From JAHCIE01 sp034431435 (GTDB taxonomy: Bacteria; Chloroflexota; Anaerolineae; Epilineales; JAHCIE01), in NCBI GenBank assembly GCA_034431435.1, contig DAOUDG010000069.1, forward strand, positions 1 to 42,785: a DNA stretch of 42,785 bases. Reading direction: 5' to 3'. Under the pieces are notes generated by a model. That model did not search any database and had not been told where the DNA came from. It saw nothing but the letters and a program-made list of their open reading frames with translations. Positions 30,945 to 38,454 of this stretch are shown here, piece by piece (positions within the stretch are counted from its first letter, which is position 1; the number at the start of each line of letters is the position of its first letter). Made by a program: the position numbers and the translations under genes.

Positions 30945-31610
30945 ATGACTGGCAGAACGAATGACGAGTGGCTGACCGATCTACAGGCAAGCGGGGGCGT
31001 GCAGGCACATGCGTTGACCGACCTGCGGATACACCTGTCGCGCGCGACAGATTTCTACCTCCAGCGGCGCGAAGCACAACTGCGCGGGCTGGATGACTCG
31101 GAGCGCCGCCAACTGGGTGAGGATATCGTACAAGACGCCATCGTGCGCGTCCTCCACCATCTCGACTCGTTCCGTGGCGAGAGCCGCTTTACGACCTGGG
31201 CCGGCAAGTTCGCCGTCCATGCCGCCGCGGCTGAGCTGCGCCGCGCCCGCTGGCGCAACGTCTCGCTGGATGCGACGCCCGACGATTCGGACGCGGGCGA
31301 CCTGGGGCAGTTCCTGACCGAGCCGAATCAGGTCAGCCCTGACCGGCGCGCCGCGCAGGACCAGGCGTGGCGCGCCGTGCAAGACGCGCTGGCGGAGGAC
31401 TTGACGGCGCGCCAGCGTGAGGCGCTCGTGGCCATTGTGGTCGACGGTCGTCCGGTCGCCGAGGTCGCCAGGAAATTTGCCACGACTCAGAATGCCCTGT
31501 ACAAACTCGTGTTTGATGCCCGCGCCCGCTTGCGCCGCGCGCTAAGCGGGCGCGGCTGGAGCGTGACCGAGATTCTTGACCAGTTTGACCCCGCGTGTGC
31601 GACGTGCTAA
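30945..31610 (+). CDS. ECF-type RNA polymerase sigma factor
   Basis: 221 aa from the ATG at 30945; the ATG at 30936 sits directly on GGGAG, too close, and is not used. Sigma region 2 is seen in GEDIVQDAIVRVLHHLDSFR, then GESRFTTWAGKFAVHAAAAE and LRRARWRN. Region 4 is LTARQREALVAIVVDGRPVA, then EVARKFATTQNALYKLVFDA and RARLRRALS. The linker has the acidic DATPDDSDAGDLGQFL. There is no sigma region 1 or 3, typical of the ECF group. No anti-sigma gene follows; instead an XRE-type gene starts 52 nt later. Its own promoter looks housekeeping-type. Confidence 0.85.
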   Translation: MTGRTNDEWLTDLQASGGVQAHALTDLRIHLSRATDFYLQRREAQLRGLDDSERRQLGEDIVQDAIVRVLHHLDSFRGESRFTTWAGKFAVHAAAAELRRARWRNVSLDATPDDSDAGDLGQFLTEPNQVSPDRRAAQDQAWRAVQDALAEDLTARQREALVAIVVDGRPVAEVARKFATTQNALYKLVFDARARLRRALSGRGWSVTEILDQFDPACATC

Positions 31611-31662
31611 CTGAATGATCGCGACGCAAACAGAGATTGCTATTGAGGAGGAGACCCGGCCC

Positions 31663-32115
31663 ATGCTAAGCTCGTTTGGCTATCTACTCAAGGAGTACCG
31701 CCTCAACCGCCACATGACGCAGAAAGAGCTGGCGGAGGCCATTGGCGTCAATGGCAGCTATATAGCGCGCCTGGAGCGCGACGAGCGACGCCCGTCGCGC
31801 CGCGTGGTCACCAATATGGCGCGCGCGATGAACCTCGCCGCCGAAGACCGCGACCGGCTGCTGGCCAGCGCGCAGCATCTGCCAGAGGGCGACCTGGCGC
31901 GCCTCGTCGAGCACAGCGGCGTGTCGCTGACTCATCCGGCTATCCAGGCTGTCGCCAACGCCCTCCAGGATCGCGACCTGACTGCCCACGGGCGCGAGCA
32001 GCTCGAGAACGAGATTATTGCGTATGTGGGCTTCCGTCTCCAGCAATTGAAGCAACAGGATCAGATGCGCCTCGCCCAACGCGCGAACGGGCGCGGCGCG
32101 GTCGCGGCCGACTAA
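31663..32115 (+). CDS. XRE-family transcriptional regulator
   Basis: 150 aa from the ATG at 31663, preceded by GAGGAGGAG at 9 nt; a second in-frame ATG at 31615 has no Shine-Dalgarno. The helix-turn-helix fills residues about 5-65: FGYLLKEYRLNRHMTQKELA, EAIGVNGSYIARLERDERRP, SRRVVTNMARAMNL. The C-terminal half is helical (LARLVEHSGVSLTHPAIQAV and LENEIIAYVGFRLQQLKQQ) and could be the sensing or dimerising part. Could repress the operon through the palindrome in the promoter; inference from position only. Confidence 0.85.
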   Translation: MLSSFGYLLKEYRLNRHMTQKELAEAIGVNGSYIARLERDERRPSRRVVTNMARAMNLAAEDRDRLLASAQHLPEGDLARLVEHSGVSLTHPAIQAVANALQDRDLTAHGREQLENEIIAYVGFRLQQLKQQDQMRLAQRANGRGAVAAD

Positions 32116-32166
32116 GCCGTACCTCGGGCGCACCGGCAACTGTCACGCGCTCGGAGGTCAAAACCT

Positions 32167-33012
32167 ATGGAACTATGGTTTGGCGTCCTCGTGGGGCTGC
32201 TGATATTGGGGGCAGGCGCAAGCATGTATTTCCTTGCGCCGCGTGTCGGGCCTAACCCCATCTTCGGCGTTCGGACGGGCTACAGCTTCGCCAATCGGGC
32301 GGTGTGGGACCAGTCCAACCGCTTTGGCGGCGTCGTGTTTGGCGGCGTCGGATTGGCGCTCCTGGCGCTGACCGCGCTGCTGGCAGGGTTGGGTGTGCAA
32401 GGCGAGGCGGCCATCTGGTGGCTGACCGGCGCGCTCCTCGTTCTCGTTCTGGGCGGGACGGCATGGATCGTCGTCTACACGCGACGGCTGGCCCTGGGAA
32501 CCAGTCTCGCGCACATGCTTACGCCTGTCGATGTCCCCTTCAGAATCGTGGCGCCGGTGGTGATCACGTGGGGCTTGCTCGCCTTGCTGTGCCTGGCGCT
32601 CTGGCCGACGCTGTCACCGCTGGTCGCCACCCACTTCGATGTCAACGGCCAGCCGAACGACTGGATGACGCGCACGGCCTTCACTCTCTTCTACATTGGA
32701 TTGAGCGGCCTGCTCACTCTTATCCCAATCGGCGTGGCGTGGGTAGCGCGTCGCGAGCCGATCATCGGGGTCACTCGCCTGGGGTCACGCTGGTATATCG
32801 CGCCACGCGAGGGCATCGCGCTGACCGCGTGGTTGATGGCAGTGGTCAACCTGTCGCTGATTCTACCCGTGCTGGATACTGCCTGGTTCGACTGGTACGG
32901 CGTGCATCTGATGGACCTGGGGCTGATGACGCTCCTCATGGTAGTGTGGCTGTTGGGGTCCTCCCTGGCACTGTTCATGGTGTTCGCGCGGCGGAGCGCA
33001 CAGGCAGGCTGA
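32167..33012 (+). CDS. SdpI/DUF1648 family membrane protein, domains in permuted order
   Basis: 281 aa with about seven membrane helices. Right after the first helix the SdpI-type signature NPIFGVRTGYSFANRAVWDQ, then NRFGG appears (about residues 29-55); DUF1648-like PLVATHFDVNGQPNDWMTRT lies near residues 150-170. In Bacillus SdpI, which gives immunity to the SdpC toxin and controls SdpR, DUF1648 comes first and the SdpI part last, so the order is reversed here. GGAGG lies 10 nt before the ATG. Third gene of the operon after a sigma factor and an XRE regulator, an arrangement like sdpRI. Toxin or ligand unknown. Confidence 0.75.
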   Translation: MELWFGVLVGLLILGAGASMYFLAPRVGPNPIFGVRTGYSFANRAVWDQSNRFGGVVFGGVGLALLALTALLAGLGVQGEAAIWWLTGALLVLVLGGTAWIVVYTRRLALGTSLAHMLTPVDVPFRIVAPVVITWGLLALLCLALWPTLSPLVATHFDVNGQPNDWMTRTAFTLFYIGLSGLLTLIPIGVAWVARREPIIGVTRLGSRWYIAPREGIALTAWLMAVVNLSLILPVLDTAWFDWYGVHLMDLGLMTLLMVVWLLGSSLALFMVFARRSAQAG

Positions 33013-33044
33013 GCGGCGCGATGGGCTGTCATGCTGGATGAAGC

Positions 33045-33079
33045 GCCAGGGGGGCGGCCGCGATGACCACCCCCCTGGC
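33045..33079. terminator. 10-bp GC-rich hairpin between convergent genes
   Basis: GCCAGGGGGG (33045-33054) and CCCCCCTGGC (33070-33079) form a perfect stem with a 15-nt loop, 33 nt after the SdpI-type gene and 48 nt from the bactofilin gene end. The base after it is A, then CTAATCTT. Confidence 0.6.
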
Positions 33080-33126
33080 ACTAATCTTGACCAGCCGCGA
33101 CAGTCGCCCGTGGGCGCGTTGTCTGC

Positions 33127-33555
33127 TTAGGGCTGCGCGGCAGGTACTGCATCCCGCGCCCCGCGCGGCGCTTCAATCAGCAGTGGTTCATCGGCGGCCT
33201 GCATCAGGCTCTGCCCACGGAACACGCCGCCTTCGTCGATGAGGAATGACGACACGTGGATATCGCCCCAGACCCGGCCGGTGGCGAGAATCTCAAGGCG
33301 GCCGCTGGCGGTGATGTTGCCCTTGACGGTACCCGCTACAGACACGTTGCGGGCTGAGACATCTGCCAGGACCTTCGCACCCTCGCCGACAATGACATTG
33401 CCGGCCGTCTCGACCAGGCCCTCGAACGTCCCATCGATGCGGACGCCTCCGTCCGACTTCAGATGACCATTGAAGTCAGCTGTCGCGCCGATGACCGTCT
33501 CGATCTTGTCGGCGCCACTTGCTTGAGCGGGCGGCCGTTCCTTCTTACCAAACAC
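33127..33555 (-). CDS. Bactofilin
   Basis: 142 aa from the GTG at 33555 (GGGAGG 6 nt upstream). The beta-helix repeats are plain: TVIGATADFNGHLKSDGGVR, IDGTFEGLVETAGNVIVGEG, AKVLADVSARNVSVAGTVKG, NITASGRLEILATGRVWGDI, each about 17-20 residues. Bactofilins polymerise without nucleotide into membrane-associated filaments and often localise M23 peptidases or cell-wall enzymes. The next gene upstream on the same strand is an M23 peptidase, which fits. Short disordered ends, rich in Pro and Ala. Confidence 0.9.
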   Translation of the reverse strand: MFGKKERPPAQASGADKIETVIGATADFNGHLKSDGGVRIDGTFEGLVETAGNVIVGEGAKVLADVSARNVSVAGTVKGNITASGRLEILATGRVWGDIHVSSFLIDEGGVFRGQSLMQAADEPLLIEAPRGARDAVPAAQP

Positions 33556-33696
33556 GCTGAGCCTCCCTTCGAAAGGCAACCCCAGGCATCCAGGTAGGTC
33601 GCCTGCGCCAACACCTGTGGTTGTTTCTTCCACGCTACTGCCTTCCGCCCCCATCTGAAATGTTACACTGAATTAACGTCCGGCCACCAGACCCGG

Positions 33697-35001
33697 TTAC
33701 GGCAGGTACGGCGTGGGGTCAATCGCCTTCCCATTCAGGCGCACCTCGTAGTGGAGGTGGGGGCCGGTCGAGTTGCCCGTCGAGCCGCTCAAGCCAACAA
33801 TCGAGTCGGTCGCCACGGTATCGCCCGCGTCGACCAGGATACGCGACAGGTGACCATACAGCGTCGAGTAACCCTGCCCGTGTCCGACCTCCACGCACCA
33901 GCCAAAGCCGGACTGCCACCCGGCGAAGACGACGAGACCACCCTGGGTCGGGTGAATCTCCGTCCCCTGGTCCACGGCCATGTCGATGCCGGTGTGCCAA
34001 TCGAGCGCATCCCGGAACGTTCGATAGCCAAAGGCGGAGGTCACGTCGGCCTTGAGCGGCCAGCGACTGGGCGCGCCAGGGCCGCTTGTCGGCAGTGGCA
34101 CCGAGAGAATCTGCCGCGTTGAGGTCGCGAGGGCAGCCCCCGCGCGCAGCTTCTCGATGAGGCTCGTCACCTGCCGGTCCAACTGGGCCAGCTGCGGGTC
34201 GCTGGATATCGTCCGCCGCGCGGCCTGCTCGGCGGCCGCCTTCGCCGCGGCCTCAGCCAGTCGCGCCTCGGCTTCCGCCTGCGCCCTGGCCGCCTCTTCC
34301 GCTCGCTGACGCGCGGCCTCCGCCTCGGCCCGTGCCCTGGCCGCCGCCGCTTCCTCTGAGGCGCGGCGGGCGATCACCTCCGCGCGCAGGACCCGCATAC
34401 GCGAGTCCTGAAGCGCCGTCCTGGCTCGAACCAGGTCGAGGGTCAACCCCAGGTTATAGGGGTCGGGGTCGATGGGCGGGAAGGCCACATCTTGCGGGCC
34501 GAGATTCGCGCCGCCCTGGGCCAGGAAGCGTGCGAAGCCACGCCCGGCGGGGGCCAGGCTGCCGGGCGTGGGGGCCGGCGTCGGCATGGGCACAACAGCC
34601 GGCAGGCCCAGCAGGGCGCGAATCTCGGCCGCCAGGCGATCCAACTCGCGCAGTTGACCGGACAACCGCGCGATCTCGCGCTCCAACTGGCGCTGCCGTT
34701 CGTCCACCTGGCGGGTCAGGGCGTTGTAATCGTCCTGCAGGCTCTGCACCCGGCCATGCTGGTCCAGAATGGCCCGCTGAAGCTCGCGCGTCCGGGGGTC
34801 AGGCGACGCCGCGCCAACCTGCTCGGCGAGCCGTTGAGCGCGGAGGTACTGGTACACCCCGAAGACACTCAGCGCGGCAATCACCAGCAACAGGCTGAGT
34901 GTGGCAGCGGAGACGGCCCATGCGGGAACATGGTAAGCGTCCGTATGGCCTGAGGTCCCAATTAGGAGGCTGATTCCGCGTCCGCGACGCCGTGTTGGCA
35001 C
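33697..35001 (-). CDS. M23-family peptidase with coiled coil and N-terminal membrane helix
   Basis: 434 aa from a GTG at 35001 (GAGGGA upstream). A membrane anchor at about residues 26-48 (AWAVSAATLSLLLVIAALSV) is followed by a coiled coil (about 65-125) and, after a Pro-rich linker, a second long Ala/Glu/Arg coiled coil (about 190-255). The LytM domain is complete: YRTFRDALDWHTGIDMAVD (Zn His/Asp), WCVEVGHGQGYSTLYGHLS, then GNSTGPHLHYEVRLNG with the HxH. It cleaves peptidoglycan cross-links outside the membrane or is an EnvC-like regulator. Neighbour of bactofilin. Confidence 0.95.
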   Translation of the reverse strand: MPTRRRGRGISLLIGTSGHTDAYHVPAWAVSAATLSLLLVIAALSVFGVYQYLRAQRLAEQVGAASPDPRTRELQRAILDQHGRVQSLQDDYNALTRQVDERQRQLEREIARLSGQLRELDRLAAEIRALLGLPAVVPMPTPAPTPGSLAPAGRGFARFLAQGGANLGPQDVAFPPIDPDPYNLGLTLDLVRARTALQDSRMRVLRAEVIARRASEEAAAARARAEAEAARQRAEEAARAQAEAEARLAEAAAKAAAEQAARRTISSDPQLAQLDRQVTSLIEKLRAGAALATSTRQILSVPLPTSGPGAPSRWPLKADVTSAFGYRTFRDALDWHTGIDMAVDQGTEIHPTQGGLVVFAGWQSGFGWCVEVGHGQGYSTLYGHLSRILVDAGDTVATDSIVGLSGSTGNSTGPHLHYEVRLNGKAIDPTPYLP

Positions 35002-35037
35002 GCTTGCGTCCCTCTAGACGGCGTAGATAACGGCGGG

Positions 35038-35066
35038 ATTATAGTGACGAACAAGGGCCGGGTCAA
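35038..35066 (-). promoter_or_regulatory. Promoter of the M23 peptidase gene
   Basis: On the minus strand TTGACC (35066-35061) and a perfect TATAAT (35043-35038) are 17 nt apart, about 37 nt before the GTG at 35001. The bactofilin gene 141 nt downstream may be read from it. Confidence 0.65.
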
Positions 35067-35087
35067 ATGTGTCGTCTCGCCGCCGGG

Positions 35088-35116
35088 TTGTCTCCGCCCC
35101 GTGGTCAACGTATACT
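35088..35116 (+). promoter_or_regulatory. Promoter of the site-2 protease gene
   Basis: TTGTCT (35088-35093), 17 nt spacer and TATACT (35111-35116) on the plus strand, divergent from the M23 promoter with 21 nt between their -35 boxes. Confidence 0.55.
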
Positions 35117-35188
35117 TTGACGATAGGTGTGGGCGTCCCACTGGCGGCAGGCCGCTGTGGGACCTGTATTCCTGGAATGGGTGAAGCG

Positions 35189-36292
35189 ATGGATCGTGTG
35201 GGGCAGACTACGACGGGAACCTGGCCGCCGCCGATGTACGCGGCGCCGCTGGATGAGCGACAGGCCCAGCTACGGCAAACTGTGGCCGGTGTGCTGACCA
35301 TCGAGGCGGTGCGGACCAGCGACAAGGAAGTAGCGTTTTCGGGTCAGCTGCGTGGTAACGCCGACCAGGCCTTCTACTGGCTCCAGCCGCGATTGAACGC
35401 CCTGGGCTATACTCCCGTGTTGCGGCGTGGGCGCGAGGGCGACGAGATTGTCGCTGTCGACGGAGTCATCACCGAGTCGCGCTCGAACTGGCTAATCAAC
35501 GTTGTGTTGTTCTTCTTGACGGTGGTGAGTGTCTTCTTCGTCGGCATGCAGATCTGGTCGGGGTGGGGCGCGATTGTGTTCACCATCGGCCTGCTGGGGG
35601 TGCTTGGCGTCCATGAGTTCGGCCACTATATTGTGGCGAAGATTCACGGCATGGCCGTCACGCTGCCCTACTTCATCCCGCTGCCCATCCCCCCACTGGG
35701 GACATTGGGCGCGTTCATCCGCCTCAAGTCGCCTATCTGGGACCGCAAGGCCCTGTTTGACATGGCCGTCGCTGGGCCGCTGGCGGGATTCTTTATCGCG
35801 CTGCCCATCTTCATCCTGGGCTTGCTGCTCCCCTACGAGTGGGTGCGGCCTCTGCTACCCACGCGCCAGACGCTGCTTATCCCGCTGGCCGAGTCGCGTC
35901 TCGTGGAGTTCCTGGTTGATCTACTCCAGCCGGGGCTGGGCCGCTTCGACCTGTTCCGCAACCCCTTGACGGCAGTCGGCTGGTTCGGCATGCTTGTCAC
36001 CGCGCTCAACCTGCTGCCGGCCGGCCAGTTGGACGGCGGCCACATCTCCTACGCGGTGTTCGGCAAGTGGGCGCGGCCGCTGGCGGTGGTGACGTTCGCC
36101 GCCCTGATCCTCCTGGGCTGGCTGTACTGGCCGGGGTGGTATATCTGGGCCTTCATGCTGCTGCTGACCGGCTTGCGTCATCCGTCGCCGTTGAACGACA
36201 TCACGCGCCTCGACCCGCTCCGCATCCTGGTCGCCATCTTCTGCGGCGTGCTGTTCCTGCTCATCATCGCTTTACAGCCGTTCCCGATGTGA
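35189..36292 (+). CDS. Site-2 protease family (M50) membrane peptidase
   Basis: 367 aa from the ATG at 35189 (GGTGAAGCG upstream); an ATG at 35177 is the alternative. The zinc motif is H142-E-F-G-H146 in GVLGVHEFGHYIVAKIHGMA, with the second motif LLPAGQLDGGHIS holding Asp282. The protein has an N-terminal cytoplasmic domain of about 110 residues and at least six membrane helices. The lipid-proximal FIPLPIPPLGTLGAFIRLKS is typical of M50 proteins without PDZ domain. It cleaves membrane-bound regulators; a target such as an anti-sigma factor is not visible here. Confidence 0.9.
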   Translation: MDRVGQTTTGTWPPPMYAAPLDERQAQLRQTVAGVLTIEAVRTSDKEVAFSGQLRGNADQAFYWLQPRLNALGYTPVLRRGREGDEIVAVDGVITESRSNWLINVVLFFLTVVSVFFVGMQIWSGWGAIVFTIGLLGVLGVHEFGHYIVAKIHGMAVTLPYFIPLPIPPLGTLGAFIRLKSPIWDRKALFDMAVAGPLAGFFIALPIFILGLLLPYEWVRPLLPTRQTLLIPLAESRLVEFLVDLLQPGLGRFDLFRNPLTAVGWFGMLVTALNLLPAGQLDGGHISYAVFGKWARPLAVVTFAALILLGWLYWPGWYIWAFMLLLTGLRHPSPLNDITRLDPLRILVAIFCGVLFLLIIALQPFPM

Positions 36293-36335
36293 TGCGGGTA
36301 AGGGCTACTCCTTCGACACGTCCCAGTAGGGTGTT

Positions 36336-36371
36336 CGTTCGTCTTGTCCGCGTTCGTCCGCGTCCAATTTT
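36336..36371. repeat. Small dispersed intergenic repeat, copy 2
   Basis: CTTGTCCGCGTTCGTCCGCG followed by TCCAATTTT (36343-36371) repeats, in opposite orientation, the sequence at 23752-23826, with the same phasing of 10-mer GCGTTCGTCC units. It lies in the 152-nt gap between the M50 and mnmA genes; the rest of that gap shows nothing else. Confidence 0.5.
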
Positions 36372-36444
36372 CCTGGCAACCTTGCGGAGCGAAGTGTCCA
36401 GGTCGGCCAAGCGAGGTGGCTACGGCTGGTGAGGTAGTGGTAGA

Positions 36445-37527
36445 ATGTTGACTGAGGCTGGGAAGGGCCAGCGCGTTGTCGTCGCCATGAGCGGCGGCGT
36501 GGATAGCTCGGTAGCCGCGGCCCTGCTCGTCGAGCAGGGCTACGAGGTCATCGGCGTGATGATGCGCCTGTGGTCGGAGCCGGAGCCGAGCGCCGAGAAT
36601 AAGTGCTGCTCGCTGGAAGCGGTAGACGACGCGCGCCACGTGGCTGCGCAGTTGGGCATCCCTTTCTACCTGCTCAACTTCGAGCAGGTCTTCAAGCGGT
36701 ACGTGGTCGACTTCTTTACCGCCGAATACACGGCCGGCCGCACGCCGAACCCGTGCCTGGCCTGCAACCGCCACATTCGCTTCCGCTTCCTGCTGCAGCA
36801 CGCGCTGAGCCTGGGCGCCGACGCCATGGCGACGGGCCACTACGCCCGCGTGATACAGCGCGACGGCCGCTATCGGCTGCTCAAGGGCATCGACCCCGCC
36901 AAGGACCAGTCCTACGTGCTGCACATGCTCGGCCAGGCGGAGCTGTCGCGGGTGATGTTCCCCATTGGGGGCTATGCCAAGTCTGAGGTACGAGCCATGG
37001 CGGCCGCGCGTGGCCTGCCCGTCGCCAGCAAGCACGACAGTATGGAGCTGTGCTTCCTGGCCGACAACAACTATCGCCGCTTCCTGTACGAGCACGCCCC
37101 CGACACCCTGGCGCCGGGACCTATCGTCGGCACGGACGGCGCAGTACTGGGCCAGCATGGCGGCCTGCCCCTATACACCCTCGGCCAGCGCAAGGGGCTG
37201 GGCATCGCGGCGGGTGAACCGCTATACGTCGTCGGCACGGACGGCGCGCGGAATACCCTCATCGTCGGCGACCGCGCGGGCCTGTACCGCGACCGGCTGA
37301 CGGTGCGTGACGTGAGTTGGACAGCCGACGCGGCCCCCAACGCGCCCATCCCGGTCGAGGTAAAGATTCGCTACAAGGCAACCGGCGCGTCCGCGACCAT
37401 CTACCCGCTGGGCAATGGCTGTGCGGAGATCGTCTTCGCCGAGCCGCAGCGGGCCATCACGCCGGGCCAGGGCGCTGTCTTCTACGACGGCGACGAGACG
37501 CTGGGCGGCGGCATCATCGACGACTGA
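36445..37527 (+). CDS. mnmA: tRNA-specific 2-thiouridylase MnmA
   Basis: 360 aa, usual length. It inserts sulfur into U34 of tRNA-Lys, Glu and Gln. Seen are the PP-loop VVVAMSGGVDSSVAAALL, VIGVMMRLW, the catalytic Cys in GRTPNPCLACNRHIRF, ATGHYAR, KDQSYVLHML, PIGGYAKSEVRAMA, and the second Cys in SKHDSMELCFLADNNYRRFL. The C-terminal barrel has LPLYTLGQRKGLGI and IRYKATGASATIY. The start ATG is 14 nt after GAGG; an internal ATG at 36487 is too late. No cysteine desulfurase or rhodanese is near. Confidence 0.95.
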   Translation: MLTEAGKGQRVVVAMSGGVDSSVAAALLVEQGYEVIGVMMRLWSEPEPSAENKCCSLEAVDDARHVAAQLGIPFYLLNFEQVFKRYVVDFFTAEYTAGRTPNPCLACNRHIRFRFLLQHALSLGADAMATGHYARVIQRDGRYRLLKGIDPAKDQSYVLHMLGQAELSRVMFPIGGYAKSEVRAMAAARGLPVASKHDSMELCFLADNNYRRFLYEHAPDTLAPGPIVGTDGAVLGQHGGLPLYTLGQRKGLGIAAGEPLYVVGTDGARNTLIVGDRAGLYRDRLTVRDVSWTADAAPNAPIPVEVKIRYKATGASATIYPLGNGCAEIVFAEPQRAITPGQGAVFYDGDETLGGGIIDD

Positions 37528-37557
37528 CGCAGGAGACGGCCGCCGCCGGACTTACCC

Positions 37558-37803
37558 GTGATCCCCGCTCTTCTCCTCTGCCTCCTTTTTGCCAGTATCT
37601 ACGCATTCCTGGCCCACTTCCTGTTCGGCACATCCTGGGCCGACATGGGCCGCTACTGGCTCGCCGCCGTCGTGGGCTTCGGCCTGGCAAGCGTGGCCGT
37701 GGTATGGCTTGGCTGGGACTGGGGGCGATTGGGGGCCGCGCCGCTGGCCGCCGGAACCGTCGGCGCGTGGGCGGCCTTGCTTGCGATGCGTCTCAAACGG
37801 TAG
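37558..37803 (+). CDS. Small integral membrane protein
   Basis: 81 aa from a GTG at 37558; the Shine-Dalgarno is weak. Three hydrophobic helices: about residues 2-22 (PALLLCLLFASIYAFLAHFL), 33-50 (YWLAAVVGFGLASVAVVW) and 58-76. Ends MRLKR. No catalytic residues; family not recognised. It lies 30 nt after mnmA and its stop codon touches the -10 box of the next gene. Confidence 0.6.
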   Translation: MIPALLLCLLFASIYAFLAHFLFGTSWADMGRYWLAAVVGFGLASVAVVWLGWDWGRLGAAPLAAGTVGAWAALLAMRLKR

Positions 37804-37809
37804 TATAAT
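37781..37809 (+). promoter_or_regulatory. Promoter of the 37865 gene
   Basis: TTGCGA (37781-37786), 17 nt spacer and TATAAT (37804-37809). The -10 starts right after the stop of the previous gene. Confidence 0.5.
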
Positions 37810-37864
37810 CGGGCCGTTCGGTCATGCGGCCGTTGCCGCCGTTCCGCACAGGAGAAACCGCGTC

Positions 37865-38377
37865 GTGGACAATCAGCCTGACCCGGTGACCGCGCCGACG
37901 ATGGGCGTGGCGCCCTATTCCCCCTCGCCGCTGCCGCCCGTGCCCCAGCCCTTCTCCACGCCACCTGCGCCACGCCCATCGGGCGGCGGGCTGCCTCTTA
38001 CCCGTGGGCAGTTCATCGGCCTGGTCGTAGCTTTCCTTGTGGTGATGGTTCTCGGCTTGCTCTTCCTCGTCTGGCTGCAACGGGTCGGCGCGCTGCATGT
38101 CCTACGCGACATCCTGGTCATCTTCCTGGCTTTCGAGTCGATTCTGTTGCTCATCCTCATGGGCTTTGTTCTGCTCCAGCTCCAATCGGTGATTCAGTAC
38201 CTGAACGGCGAGGTCCGACCAATTCTCAACAACGTGCAGGAAAGTGTCAGCCAGGTCACCAGCACGTCGAACTTCGTCCGCGAGAGCGTCGCGGAGCCGT
38301 TCATCGAGGCGCGCTCGACGGCCGCCGGCGTGAGCCAGACCATGCGCGCCCTGTTCCGCCGACCAAGCAAGCCTTAG
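37865..38377 (+). CDS. Membrane protein with Pro-rich N-terminus and apolipoprotein-like tail
   Basis: 170 aa from the GTG at 37865 (AGGAG upstream). A Pro-rich cytoplasmic segment (about residues 5-42) is followed by two membrane helices (about 49-70 and 80-105) and a helical C-terminus with LNNVQESVSQVTSTSNFVRE, then SVAEPFIEARSTAAGVSQTM. The tail resembles the amphipathic part of small PspA- or DUF948-like proteins. Function unknown. Terminated by the hairpin at 38398. Confidence 0.6.
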   Translation: MDNQPDPVTAPTMGVAPYSPSPLPPVPQPFSTPPAPRPSGGGLPLTRGQFIGLVVAFLVVMVLGLLFLVWLQRVGALHVLRDILVIFLAFESILLLILMGFVLLQLQSVIQYLNGEVRPILNNVQESVSQVTSTSNFVRESVAEPFIEARSTAAGVSQTMRALFRRPSKP

Positions 38378-38397
38378 CAGCCAGGCCTGACAAAGAA

Positions 38398-38434
38398 CGA
38401 AGGACCAATCGGGGAATATCCGGTTGGTCCTTCG
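38398..38434. terminator. 11-bp stem terminator
   Basis: CGAAGGACCAA (38398-38408) and TTGGTCCTTCG (38424-38434) form a perfect stem, extended inward by a T-G wobble and CGG/CCG, followed by CCTTTG. It sits between convergent genes ending at 38377 and 38455. Confidence 0.65.
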
Positions 38435-38454
38435 CCTTTGATGTGTGGTTGGCC

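Noticed and set aside
36178..37158. A 326-codon minus-strand frame over mnmA
   Set aside because: MnmA has all its catalytic motifs on the plus strand, and the other frame begins inside it.
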